This document shows, piece by piece, positions 47,801 through 59,800 of a stretch of DNA of 64,000 nt (within the stretch, counting starts at the first letter, position 1; every line of letters starts with the position of its first letter). The position numbers and the translations under genes are program-made. Origin of the DNA: Clytia hemisphaerica (lineage: Eukaryota; Cnidaria; Hydrozoa; Leptothecata; Clytiidae); assembly GCA_902728285.1 (NCBI GenBank), contig CACVBU010000588.1:434001-498000 (forward strand), written 5' to 3'. Below the pieces are notes generated by a model. The model saw only the letters and a program-made list of their open reading frames with translations, ran no database searches and was not told the origin of the DNA.

Positions 47801-50800
47801 AATCTTATTGGCTCATTGAAGCTTTAAAAATTAGTTAAGACGAGATTCATTGTTTCTGAAATCAGTGTAAGAAAATATTTGGACTAAAAAAATCATCATC
47901 GGGCGAGCTTAGAATTTCTTTTGATACTTTTTATAGAGGCTCCAGCAAGGTTTCAACTGAAACTCTCGAATTGAAATTTCAAAGGTTTGAGTTTTATGGA
48001 GATACAATTTTAATATGCAAGTTATTGCTTTTGTTTTCTACTGGAAAGTAATTTTTTTCAGGATGACCTTTAAAAGTTTTAATTACGAGTTTTGCTTTAA
48101 ATTCACACACTTGTCACCTCTGGAATCTTGAACTTCACTTCACTTTTGAGTAGTTGTATATAAGACGGTAACATCGAAATTATGACGATATTTTCCTTCA
48201 GTCTTAAACCGGCTTAAATGCGGGAGGACATTTTCATTTGGTTTCTTTAATAATAGCACTCTTTCCTTGACCTTTCTTGCGCGGCGTTTTTTTTTTGAAA
48301 AAGATGATTTTTTTAAGTATATAAATTTTTATAAAAGAAATCAAAAGACTTTAACGACCAATTACCGACAAATTAAACTCCTGTTTTTCTTTATACCTCC
48401 ATGTTCTTATGCTGTACCAAAAGGAAAAGCGATATAATCATCCATCTATAGTTTAGATGATATTTTCGTTGTTACTTTTCTTGTTGAGGGAATGGGATGG
48501 GTATAATAAACAGTGAGTTTATGTATTTGCACATTTGAGGACTGAAACGATTTGGAACAGCCCACAGTTCTGACCTGCAAAATCGAGGTCGGTGAAAGTG
48601 TGTCCTCAGTCAATCAGGATTTAGAATGCGTCTCCGTCGCAGATAAGTAGATACCAGGTGGAGGAGAAAAAATGTTTCGAGTTATTAAAAACATTCAAGT
48701 TGTAGAGGTTTTCAAGTTACAGGAAAATCTCCTCACTTCGCCTTACTTGAACCAGGTAAAAACACGGGGTTTTATGTTTTATCACATCAAAAACAATACA
48801 TTATAGAGGTTTCCCAAAATTCGATTGTTTTACATCAACTTTGTCATAGATGCAAATTGAAATAATACGTGTAGTAAAGAGTTGAAAAAACTCAAAATAG
48901 CCTGATATTCCTTCAAGCGACCAAAAAAACGTACAATATTTGGGTTATAGAGGCTCCAGCAAGGTTTCAACTGAAACTCTCGAATTGAAATTTCAAAGGT
49001 TTGAGTTTTATGGAGATACAATTTTAATATGCAAGTTATTGCTTTTGTTTTCTACTGGAAAGTAATTTTTTTCAGGATGACCTTTAAAAGTTTTAATTAC
49101 GAGTTTTGCTTTAAATTCACACACTTGTCACCTCTGGAATCTTGAACTTCACTTCACTTTTGAGTAGTTGTATATAAGACGGTAACATCGAAATTATGAC
49201 GATATTTTCCTTCAGTCTTAAACCGGCTTAAATGCGGGAGGACATTTTCATTTGGTTTCTTTAATAATAGCACTCTTTCCTTGACCTTTCTTGCGCGGCG
49301 TTTTTTTTTTGAAAAAGATGATTTTTTTAAGTATATAAATTTTTATAAAAGAAATCAAAAGACTTTAACGACCAATTACCGACAAATTAAACTCCTGTTT
49401 TTCTTTATACCTCCATGTTCTTATGCTGTACCAAAAGGAAAAGCGATATAATCATCCATCTATAGTTTAGATGATATTTTCGTTGTTACTTTTCTTGTTG
49501 AGGGAATGGGATGGGTATAATAAACAGTGAGTTTATGTATTTGCACATTTGAGGACTGAAACGATTTGGAACAGCCCACAGTTCTGACCTGCAAAATCGA
49601 GGTCGGTGAAAGTGTGTCCTCAGTCAATCAGGATTTAGAATGCGTCTCCGTCGCAGATAAGTAGATACCAGGTGGAGGAGAAAAAATGTTTCGAGTTATT
49701 AAAAACATTCAAGTTGTAGAGGTTTTCAAGTTACAGGAAAATCTCCTCACTTCGCCTTACTTGAACCAGGTAAAAACACGGGGTTTTATGTTTTATCACA
49801 CCAAAAATAATACATTATAGAGGTTTCCTAAAATTTGATTGTTTTACATCAAATTTGTCATAGATGCAAATTGAAATAATAGTTGTTAAAGAGTTGAAAA
49901 AACTCAAAATAGCCTGATATTCCTTCAAGGGACCAAAAAAAACGTACAATATTTGTTATAGAGGCTCCAGCAATGTTTCAACTGAAACTCTCGAATTGAA
50001 GTTTCAAAGGTTCAAGTTTTGTGGAGACACTATTTTAGTATGCAAGTTATTGCTTTTGTTTTCTACTGGAAAGTAATCTTTTCAGGATGACCTTTAAAAG
50101 TTTTAATTATGAGTTTTGTTTTAAATTCACACACTTGTCACCTCTGGAATCTTGAACTTCACTTCACTTTTGAGTAGTTGTATATAAGACGGTAACATCG
50201 AAATTATGACGATATTTTCCTTCAGTCTTAAACCGGCTTAAATGTGGGAGGACATTTTCATTTGGTTTCCTTAATAATAGCACTCTTTCCTTGACCTTTC
50301 TTGCGCGGCGTTTTTTTTTTGAAAAATATGATTTTTTTTAAATATATATATTTTTCAAAGTACCATAAAAGCTTAGCCTGAGAATTTATGAGCTTTTTTG
50401 GTACTTGTGCAAAAGCTTTTATTTTGCCATTAAAAGCACCATGTTTACTTTCAAGACGTCATTTGGGGTTTATAGGTTAAAACTTGGTTAATCGACATCT
50501 AAAAATTGTTTGAAAAATATCTTCCTTGTTTAAATTAAAACCTTTGTTGTTGAAAAAAAAAACTTCAAGGGTTTACTCTAGGACGGGAGAGTATGAAATA
50601 TCGTTTGATATTTCCTTTGATTTCCTTTTTCAAGGCCGGGGAAATTACTAATAAATTTTTACTGATTAAGCATAGTTCAAAAATGATCTTGAAATGTCAT
50701 TCTGCTAATGTCATTATTTAACTGTATATTAAATGAGAATTCCAGATCATCAGATTCTTGATGGACTAACTCTATTTTCTGTTAACCACATAACATTCAA

Positions 50801-53800
50801 CAAATTTAATTTTAGAAACGAAACATTTTTTTCAACAACTTTAGTACATTAAATTATACCAGGATGGAATGAGATGTCTTTTTAATTTGATTTTAATGTC
50901 GTTTTGGTGCTCCTCGCATTTTGTTATTTGTTTTCTTGGAAATTCTTTATGTTTGAGCTCTAAAAGCGGCATCCTTTATGATCAAGTGCATTATTTGAGT
51001 AAGAGCTTGCCAACAAGGAGAACTTCAACTTTAATTAATGAACGTTTTTTTTTTTTGTGTTGTTTCGAATCATCTTTACTCATTGTGAAAACACACAACT
51101 CTTGATTTATAAAACTTCCTGATTTCAAATCATCAAGCAATAGACAGCTGATACAATTTCTGGACCTCAGTCTTTTTGAGTTCAAAAAACAACATTGGTT
51201 TCTTTGGTAGAGAGGAAATGAATCTAGAATCTGATCAACAACGAATGTCTGCAACCATGGATTATAGATGTCCAGTTCCAGAGTCACCAATTACAGAATC
51301 GAAATGTTGTGACTTAGAACGAGCACTAACTTTCAAATATGTAACTGATCTAAAATGGAAAAGTGAAACGTTCGAATCAGTAATAATGAGAGAAATTAAA
51401 AGTTCCAAGCACTTGCTCAAAGACGGAGAAAATCACCATAACATTGATTTATTCAAACATTTTCCATCAATGGAGGTGCCAATTGGTTTGCCAGAGATCG
51501 ATCAAGTCAAATATGTATCAATACTTTTGCTTGATTTCTTCGAGTATCTGCACCAATCACAGAATGGATTCGAAACGTTAGATCTAGTCATTCAAACTGC
51601 TGGCAATGGAGATAACACTTTACCACCAGACGTTAATTATGTCAAACCAGCATTTGACAAGATTCCTAAAATCATCAAAACTTTTTATGAAAAATCGAAA
51701 TCCTCGTTGGACGGAATAACTCATACGGAGATTCTTGGTGACGAATTGGATTGCGAGAATCAAATCACACACGATCTGGAGTTGCATGCTTTGAAGCGAC
51801 AATTATTGATGATTATCGGACAATTAAGATTAGCTGCGACCTCTCTACACACGATATTTTTGTAAACTTTTTCCAAAGTAATATTTGAATCAAAAGAAAC
51901 TTTCTAGCTTATACTTAATTTTAAATATTAACTTACAGATAAAGATTTTATCGTATTTTAAATTTTTCTAGAACCTTATGTACAACCAAGGTCGAAATAT
52001 ATTGATAATTCCGGTAATTTTAACGCTTTTAAAGATTTAAAGTTCCGGCGAGAAAGTCGATTTTGGGCTATCTCTTTAATTTAATCGAATATTTCAATTT
52101 GGGATGGGTTGGCAGACTTCCAGGCTATATTCTGAAAAGTCGTATCCTATTGTCAAATTTTTGACGCTGCCTTCCTTTATTTTCTTCTGCACGTAGAAAT
52201 AGAAAATATTTTGAGTATACATTTTTCCTATTATATACTCTTTCAGTTTCTTTGGTTAAACTTGTAAAAACTTCATTGTCAGCATATTAAATGGTGTTAT
52301 TCCCACCAAATATCTTGAGCTGTCTAGACACTTTTCTAAAGTTTCCAAATTCAGCGTAGAGCTAGAATCTATGAATGTATGAATCGGACTATTAAGAAAC
52401 AAAATTACCTTTGCTCTTGTTTGGATACAGTCTGGTTCATTTGTTTCACTATGTATATAATTACTTACCACCAAATCCCTTATGAATACATAGGTAGCAC
52501 AAGAAGTGAGAGAAGACTTGAACATTGAATACATGGGCGCATCTCACATCGCTGACAACGAAAAATCGAAGGTACTCAAAAATATGTTTTATCTAAAAAT
52601 TCAAGGAGTTGTCGGCTTGGTCGATTTACTTATATTATATTATTGTACATTAGAATCTCACATTAAACTCTTTACTTGTTTTTTTTTCTCCATGTCGTTG
52701 AGGTGTGATTGGCTAGGTATTGGTGACTTACAACTTATCAGTGTGTTTTCCTTAAAATTATCCTTCCCAATAGAAAGGTCGAAGTAAGAAGCAAGAATTC
52801 ATTGAAGATGCCATCCTGCAGGATCAAGTATCAAGGATGAAACTGTCAGAAGAAAAAGAAGCTAACCAAAGAGCGTACGGTGGTGGTCCAACACAACCTT
52901 TCGATTCACGAATGAAACGTGTCGATCAATTATTCAACACTAAGTAAGCTCAGTACCTTATTGGAACTAATTTCCGCGGTTTTAATTTTAGCGTTTTTCG
53001 CGGTTTTTCGTCAAAATCGCGAAAATTTGATCCCGCGAAAAATTTTGAGAGTTGAAAACCGCGAAAATTAATTCCCGCGAAATACAATTTTTTCCAATTT
53101 TATCGAAAAATTTGAAAAATCCCTAGGAAAATGAAAGAAATTTGTCCAAAAAAGGGCAAAACCACGAAAATTAAAACCCGCGAAAATTCCAGAATGGAAA
53201 AAACCGCGAAAATTAAAACCTGCGAAATGCAATTTTTCGGATATTTTTTTTCGACCGCGAAAATTAGTTCCCGCGAAAATTAGTTCCAATAAGGTATTCA
53301 TATGTTTCAAAATTGTTTGAAAGAAAATGATCAGATGCCACTCTTTCTACTTATCTGATAAGTTGCCTGATAACCGTGCTCTATTTTAATTAGTTTAACT
53401 TTGTTTTTGATCGAGAGCCTTTACAATTGCCAAGAATGTTTCAAAACCTCTTGTATCCTACCGCAGATATTTAAATAAGGCGTGATACTGTATGAGTGAA
53501 AAGCAGTAGGACTAAAGTCTATTCACGATAAGTGTGCACTCTTTTTTCATTTACCGATAACTTTTGAAGGAATTCTTCAATCTTTATAAATTTGGTATCA
53601 TTGGAAAGATATTAGTTAGTGGAACAATTTAAAATAAAAAAATCTTCAAAAAAATTCTAAAAATGAAGATGAAAATGAAGAAGAAAAAAATGAAGATCTT
53701 GTAGAAAAGTGCTATAACTACCATTTTCCGTGAAGTGAATCCTTGATCATCGAACGTTATTACTGTGAAAAAATTTCTCAAAAATAATCATTCAGTCAAA

Positions 53801-56800
53801 AGATATCAAACAAAGTTATAAGCTGATTGACGTCTAAAAACGCTGTTTTCTGCAGTTTTTTGCTGTTTTTTGGGTTCAATCACTTATTAACTTTGTATCA
53901 TAACTTTATATTGAATAGATATCTTAATGAAATTTCTTCACAGTGATGATCTTCTAAGATCAAAGAATCTCTCCAGTGAAAATGAAAGTTATAGCAGTAT
54001 TCTACAAGATCTTCATTTTTTTCTTCTTCATTTTCATCTTCATTTTTAGAATTTTTTTGAAGATTTTTTTATTTTAAATTGTTCCACTAACTAATATCTT
54101 TCCAATGATACCAAATTTATAAAGATTGAAGAATTCCTTCAAAAGTTATAGGTAAAAGAAAAAAGAGTGCACACTTATCGTGAATAGACTTTAAATAAGA
54201 CTTTCATTCATTGTTTCATCATAAATGAAAATTAAATGCAGGTAAATCCCTCAGTTCGTTTTGAATTCAATTTGAGTTATCGCCTTATCGAAGTCCAACA
54301 GATTTGTTAATAAAAAAAAAAATCAACTAACTTGATGCAACATATGCATAATATTCGCCAATGCACCTTTAAAGACTTTAAACCGACATCCTAACAAATG
54401 GTTGGGTTTGAGATTACATGTCGATGAACAGACTTTAGAAATTTGATGTCGTTCGGCTCTGTAAATCCGGATCCAATCTCCTTTCTGTCGCTCTTAATGT
54501 AAGGGTTGACAGATGTACATAGGAAGATGTGAAGAACAAAGAAAATTAAATGAAAGGCATTGGTAAAGTAACGAAGCTGCATAAGACTGCTATTGGTGGG
54601 AAAATGTACTAAATTCTAATTGTGCGAAGCTCAACACTTAGTGTTTTGAGCAGTCTATGCTCGCTTACCCGGGCCGCACTGATGAGCCCTGGGAAACACA
54701 TGTCTGCGAATAGATATTAATAGAAACCAAAAAAATATATTGGACAAAACAAAGGATTTGTTTTTTTTGTTCTTTTAGATCGATGGTCACAGGAACTCAT
54801 GAGGATTTATCGAATCGTTTTCGTTTCTCGGCTCGTATTTTGTCGTTAAACGGTCGTGACGCGTTACGAGAATTGAACGGGTTTTTCTTTATTGTTGACA
54901 ATACTTTGACTTTATACGAATTCCGACAGTTTGGTTCAAGGTATTTATTTTAATTCGTCAGTGATATTTAATATAGTGGTATTTTGATTAGAAGGTATAG
55001 GGAAGTTTCAGGCTTTTCCCTTACCTTACATAATTAAAAAGCTCCAATTTTTCTGCCTTTAGACCTAAAACCGTGTAGTTGAATTTCTAACAACAATAAT
55101 TCCCGTTCCTATACCTGGAAAGAAGAACTTTCAATAAAATGTATATGGTGTCATGTTTAAGACTTTCCGTCAAGAAACACCAAAGTCAGTTACAACAATT
55201 CAAAAATTTATTTTAAACGTCCTTGCCAAGATAGCATTTTCTACTATTAGGGTTCACAAGTTTTAGAGCGGGAAGGATTCATATAATTCAGCAATAAAGG
55301 TCGAAAAGATTTTTTTAACTAGTCCATGTATACCGTCGTTTGGCATAAGATTCCATTTATCGGACTTAGATTCCACTATTAATTTTCAAGCAGGGTAGTT
55401 GAAAAACGAGTTTTTTTTAAGTAAACACAAGATTTTCCGAACCCTTTTCCATCTCATGGTCATTTCCCGACCCGGGAAAAATAGCGGAAATTTTCGGAAT
55501 CTTTATCCGGGAAGCGATATCTTATGCTAAACGGCGGTACATCTCATGTTTAAAGGGCTAATGCGACCCCATTTATTCAACGTGGACAATATTCTCATAT
55601 CTCCGGATTCCGTAAAAATCGTCAATATCATTTAATGGACATTGGTACGGGTAAAAACTTGACATTTGACACGAAGAACCAGCCATCACTATCTGACGGA
55701 TTGAAAGCGAAAAGTACGATCACGATACGTATCACAGACACAGACGACGAGGAGACACGTAAAAAATTACTTTATCACGGTTGTAAAACATCAAAAGAGA
55801 AAGAAATGGTGAAACGATTTGTCGATGATTACATGAGAGCGGAGACAAATGATTCGATCGTTGCGTTGAAGCAATTACAAGGTATCCATTCTTATTTTCT
55901 TCTACCTGTAACCATTTTTCATTTACAAATGTTCCCGATGTTTGTTCACTGCCGTGGAATATCACACCAACAGCTATTGTACCGAACATGGTATTATTAC
56001 ACGTTGCGATTCAATATGCCGTTCTTATTTCTTTTACCTGTGACCATTTTTCCCGATGTTTATTCACAGCCGTGGAATATCACAGCAGTAGCTATTGCAA
56101 GGAACAGGGTATTACACGTTGCGATTCATTGTGTTATAGATGGGGGTAACCCTTAGAAACGGTGACATCTTTTTCTCTAAAATTTTGTTCAGAGGGACCC
56201 TGCGAATAAGGCATGGCAAAAGTTTTCATGGCCAAACGACTGACGTTCCAGGCAAAACACTAACCTCAAAGAAGGCAAAAAAATGATATTTTTCAAAGCC
56301 TAATCCAAAAATAATTGATACCATATATTCATAGGATGAAATTTTGAGCAAAAAAGTACACTACGACATTTTCCTTACTGAAACACACAAAGAAATACAG
56401 TGAAGTAGCTCTGTAAGGATTGATTCGTGTTCGTGGGTTTCATCTCAACAAAGAACTAAGTAACCACCTGCAGTTGTAACGAAAGATGCCAAGGATAGAT
56501 CCTAAGGGTTAGCTTTTCAAATCACATGTTAGTAAATCTTTCAAAATGAGGCATTCGCTGAATTCAAAATAACTTATGAAAAGGTCTACACGTCTCTTTT
56601 TATAAGAACATCCAAACTTTTTGAAGCCTTCGGATGTTCATAAATTTTTGAGTTTTAAACCTAAAAATGTTCTTAAGATGTTCTTAATTTCACTATTTTG
56701 TGAGTATTTTGTGCATTTTCCTAAGAAATTTGGTGTTTTGGAGCTAATGAAATATGTTCTTCACTTGTTCTTAAAATTTTGGCCATTGAAACCTTATGTT

Positions 56801-59800
56801 CTTATGTAGTTTGTTCTTATAAAGAAAACGTGTAATAATTTCTTCACGTAATTAACTAAAAGGGAAATGCACCTTATTGAAAAGTCTCAGTAGTCTCAGT
56901 GATATCATGTTAAGGAACAAATATTCAGAGATCGCGTTATTTATTGCAGTTTCCCTGCAGATACCAAGTTTATTCATCGGATGATGCTTTTATCGTGAAA
57001 ATTATTGACGAATATCGACAAGGTTTGCCTGGCCGACTCCGCTCTAGGGTTCATATTTGCTTGCTATTTACTATAGTGCTTACTCTGATGGGACTAATTT
57101 TCCAAAATTCCAATTTATGAGGCCCCCAGTCACCTTTCAAATCACGCAAAAAAAAATTTCCAAATCACGTTATCACGAGTTAAAATTCTGTTCTATCACG
57201 ATCACATTGATCACGATGGTTCCTCCGATCATGCAATCACGCACTTCAAAATCTTATATCACGAAAATCACGAAATCACGAAAACGCCAATCACGCCATC
57301 ACTGGGAGCCTCATTAATTAAGAGCTTTAAGAGACTGGTTTGTATTTTGATGTTTTGTAACTCTGGGACTGGTAGAATGTTTATTAAAAACTGTACAATA
57401 CCACTTTTCTTCGAACTCCACATGAAGATTAATTTTACTTTAACAATATTCTTGATTTCGAATTTCAACTCGTTTCTAGCCAAAATGCGCCATTCTCTTA
57501 AAACACGTGGAACGAAGATGATGACGTCATTATTTTACCATTTCAAGATGGTAGACAAATCAGGAGATGGTTTGTTGAGTAAAGAAGAAATCAAAACGAC
57601 ATTTCAGAAATTTCGCGTCCAAGTACAAGAGCACGTAAGACATCTTTACTCGACGTATTAAATATGGCTTCTTTAAATTTCTTATGTCAAACACATAAGA
57701 ATGATAATCTGTCTGTTGGTATAATGAATTTTTCCTCCTCGACCTCTTCCAATTGAGCCACAAGTACAGAAATGTGGTTGTTTGACTTATCTGGCACTCG
57801 ATGTAGGATTTTCTCTACGTTCGTACTGCTCTAATAGTCGGAATCTGGAATGCGGTACTTCGCCAGACCTCGTCACCGGTTTGTATCCGGGGATTTGCGG
57901 GTCCAACTGAAATCTTTTTAACTTTACGCGCAAGGGTACCTTATCGGTCAAAACTTAGTCGGCCCTAAGTGAATAAATTTTGGCTTGGTGACTAAAATTA
58001 GGGCCGACTAAAAATTTGGGTAGACTAAAAAAATTTGGGCCAAATTAACTGTAAATAGAACCGCTTAGGCGGCTCTTAGTGACTAAATTTTAACGAGGTG
58101 ACTAAAATTAGGGCCGACTAATAATTAAGGCCGACTAAGTTTTGGCCGATAAGGTACCCTTGCGCGTAAAGTTGAAAAGATTTCAGTTGGACCCGCAAAT
58201 CCCTCGATTGGGGGTGCGGCACATTAAAGGATGATGAATCGCCAATCCGCCATCACAATATTACTAAGATCGTCCCTTTGACTATACCACTGCATAGAGA
58301 AGGATAAAATAAACTTTTCATTATTTTTAACTGCTTATACATGTTTTTTTTTTATAAGCAAGTGTATGCCCCTTGGTCAGGCTCGTGTATGCTTAAGTTC
58401 TCAAAGCATCCAGGCATAGTTTATGCTTATTATATGCTTAAGAATTATGCTTATGATTCACCCCGAGCCAAGTTTTTTAATGAAATTTCAGAAATTTTGT
58501 AAAAAATTTGTTCAGATTTTGGGAGCAGTGGAATGTAGCTATTAATATTAACCCTAAATTTCTACGAAACTACAGAATGACCCGTTGAAATGAGAAAAAA
58601 AAAAGATCAAAATAAGTTATTCCAATTCTTCCGTCAAAAAAGAGGCAATGAACTTTAACGTTGATGTTTTCAATTTCTTTTTTTAGGAATTCAACTTGAT
58701 ATGGAAGCTTATCGATGAGAATAATGATGAATTTTTAGATTACGGTGAATTCACACGTGGCTTCTTCGGTGAGATGACCGAGCATCGCAAAAAATGGGTT
58801 CGCAAAGCATTCACTAGGCTGGATACATCTTCAAGTGGTGTAGGAGAGGCTACCAATTTTTACAAATTCTTCTGTCCATCCAAACACCCGTCTGTCATCA
58901 AAGGTATCTTACATACAAAGAATTTATTTAATTCCAAGATATGGGGAATTCGGACTGTTTTTTCACTGGGACTTCCAAAATGAAGAAATAGCATACTTAT
59001 TTTGACTCTTTGTTTTTATATTGCACTAATCTTCACTTTTTCATACACTTTTATTTAACATAATCATACCGAGTTGCTTTATCCTAACCTGATAACAGAT
59101 CGTCGCGCACGATAAACCTCTGAAGGCGCTTGAAAATCATCCATAAGGAAAATACTCATAACAGGAATCTTGTTACGTGCTGCGATGGTAAAAATTGAAC
59201 TTTTTTCTGATACAGCGCCCTTTTTTTAAACACAATCACGCAACTTTGTTGATATTCCCATTCCTTTGAAACGGTCCTTACAAATTCGAGATACCATGTT
59301 CGTCAGATTGTTTATTTTCACACATCGCTTTAGAGCTTCTGCGTGGTGTGCAGAAAACAATAATGATCTGATTTCAGGTAACTTTAACCTATCCCCAATA
59401 GATGTGGTGTTCTTCAACTCATCTCCATGTATTTCTTTAGGTGAATTGAGTGAAGAAAACTTAATGAACAATATGGAAGAAATATTTCAAATCACCAGGC
59501 GTAAACGGGATATACACTACTCGGTAAATTAACTATTTCAATAAAATTTCAAACCACAAGAAATAACTTAGCTTAGATCGGTAGAAAATAAGCCTTCACA
59601 TAGTTCACGATTCGTATGTTGGGCCTGTTTTGGGTCTGACAAATATAGAATTTTACCATAAGATTGGCGATGGATATGTGTTAGATTTTACTTCAATTTG
59701 AATATTCAGCTTTAAAATTTTTGCCTTTAGCTTCAAAATTTTACGAATTTATCCGACGAGGATGAAATTTATAGAATATGTATTTTTTAGGGTTGTTTAC

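Noticed and set aside
56962-57024. Possible exon reading YQVYSSDDAFIVK and IIDEYRQ between CAPS2-like exons
   Set aside because: Its phase does not fit the phase-1 end of the exon at 55881. That exon joins in phase directly to 57480, giving the expected protein.
57118-57313. CRISPR-like array because of regular ATCACG words
   Set aside because: Spacing is irregular, the word is too short, the element has inverted ends and lies in a eukaryotic intron.
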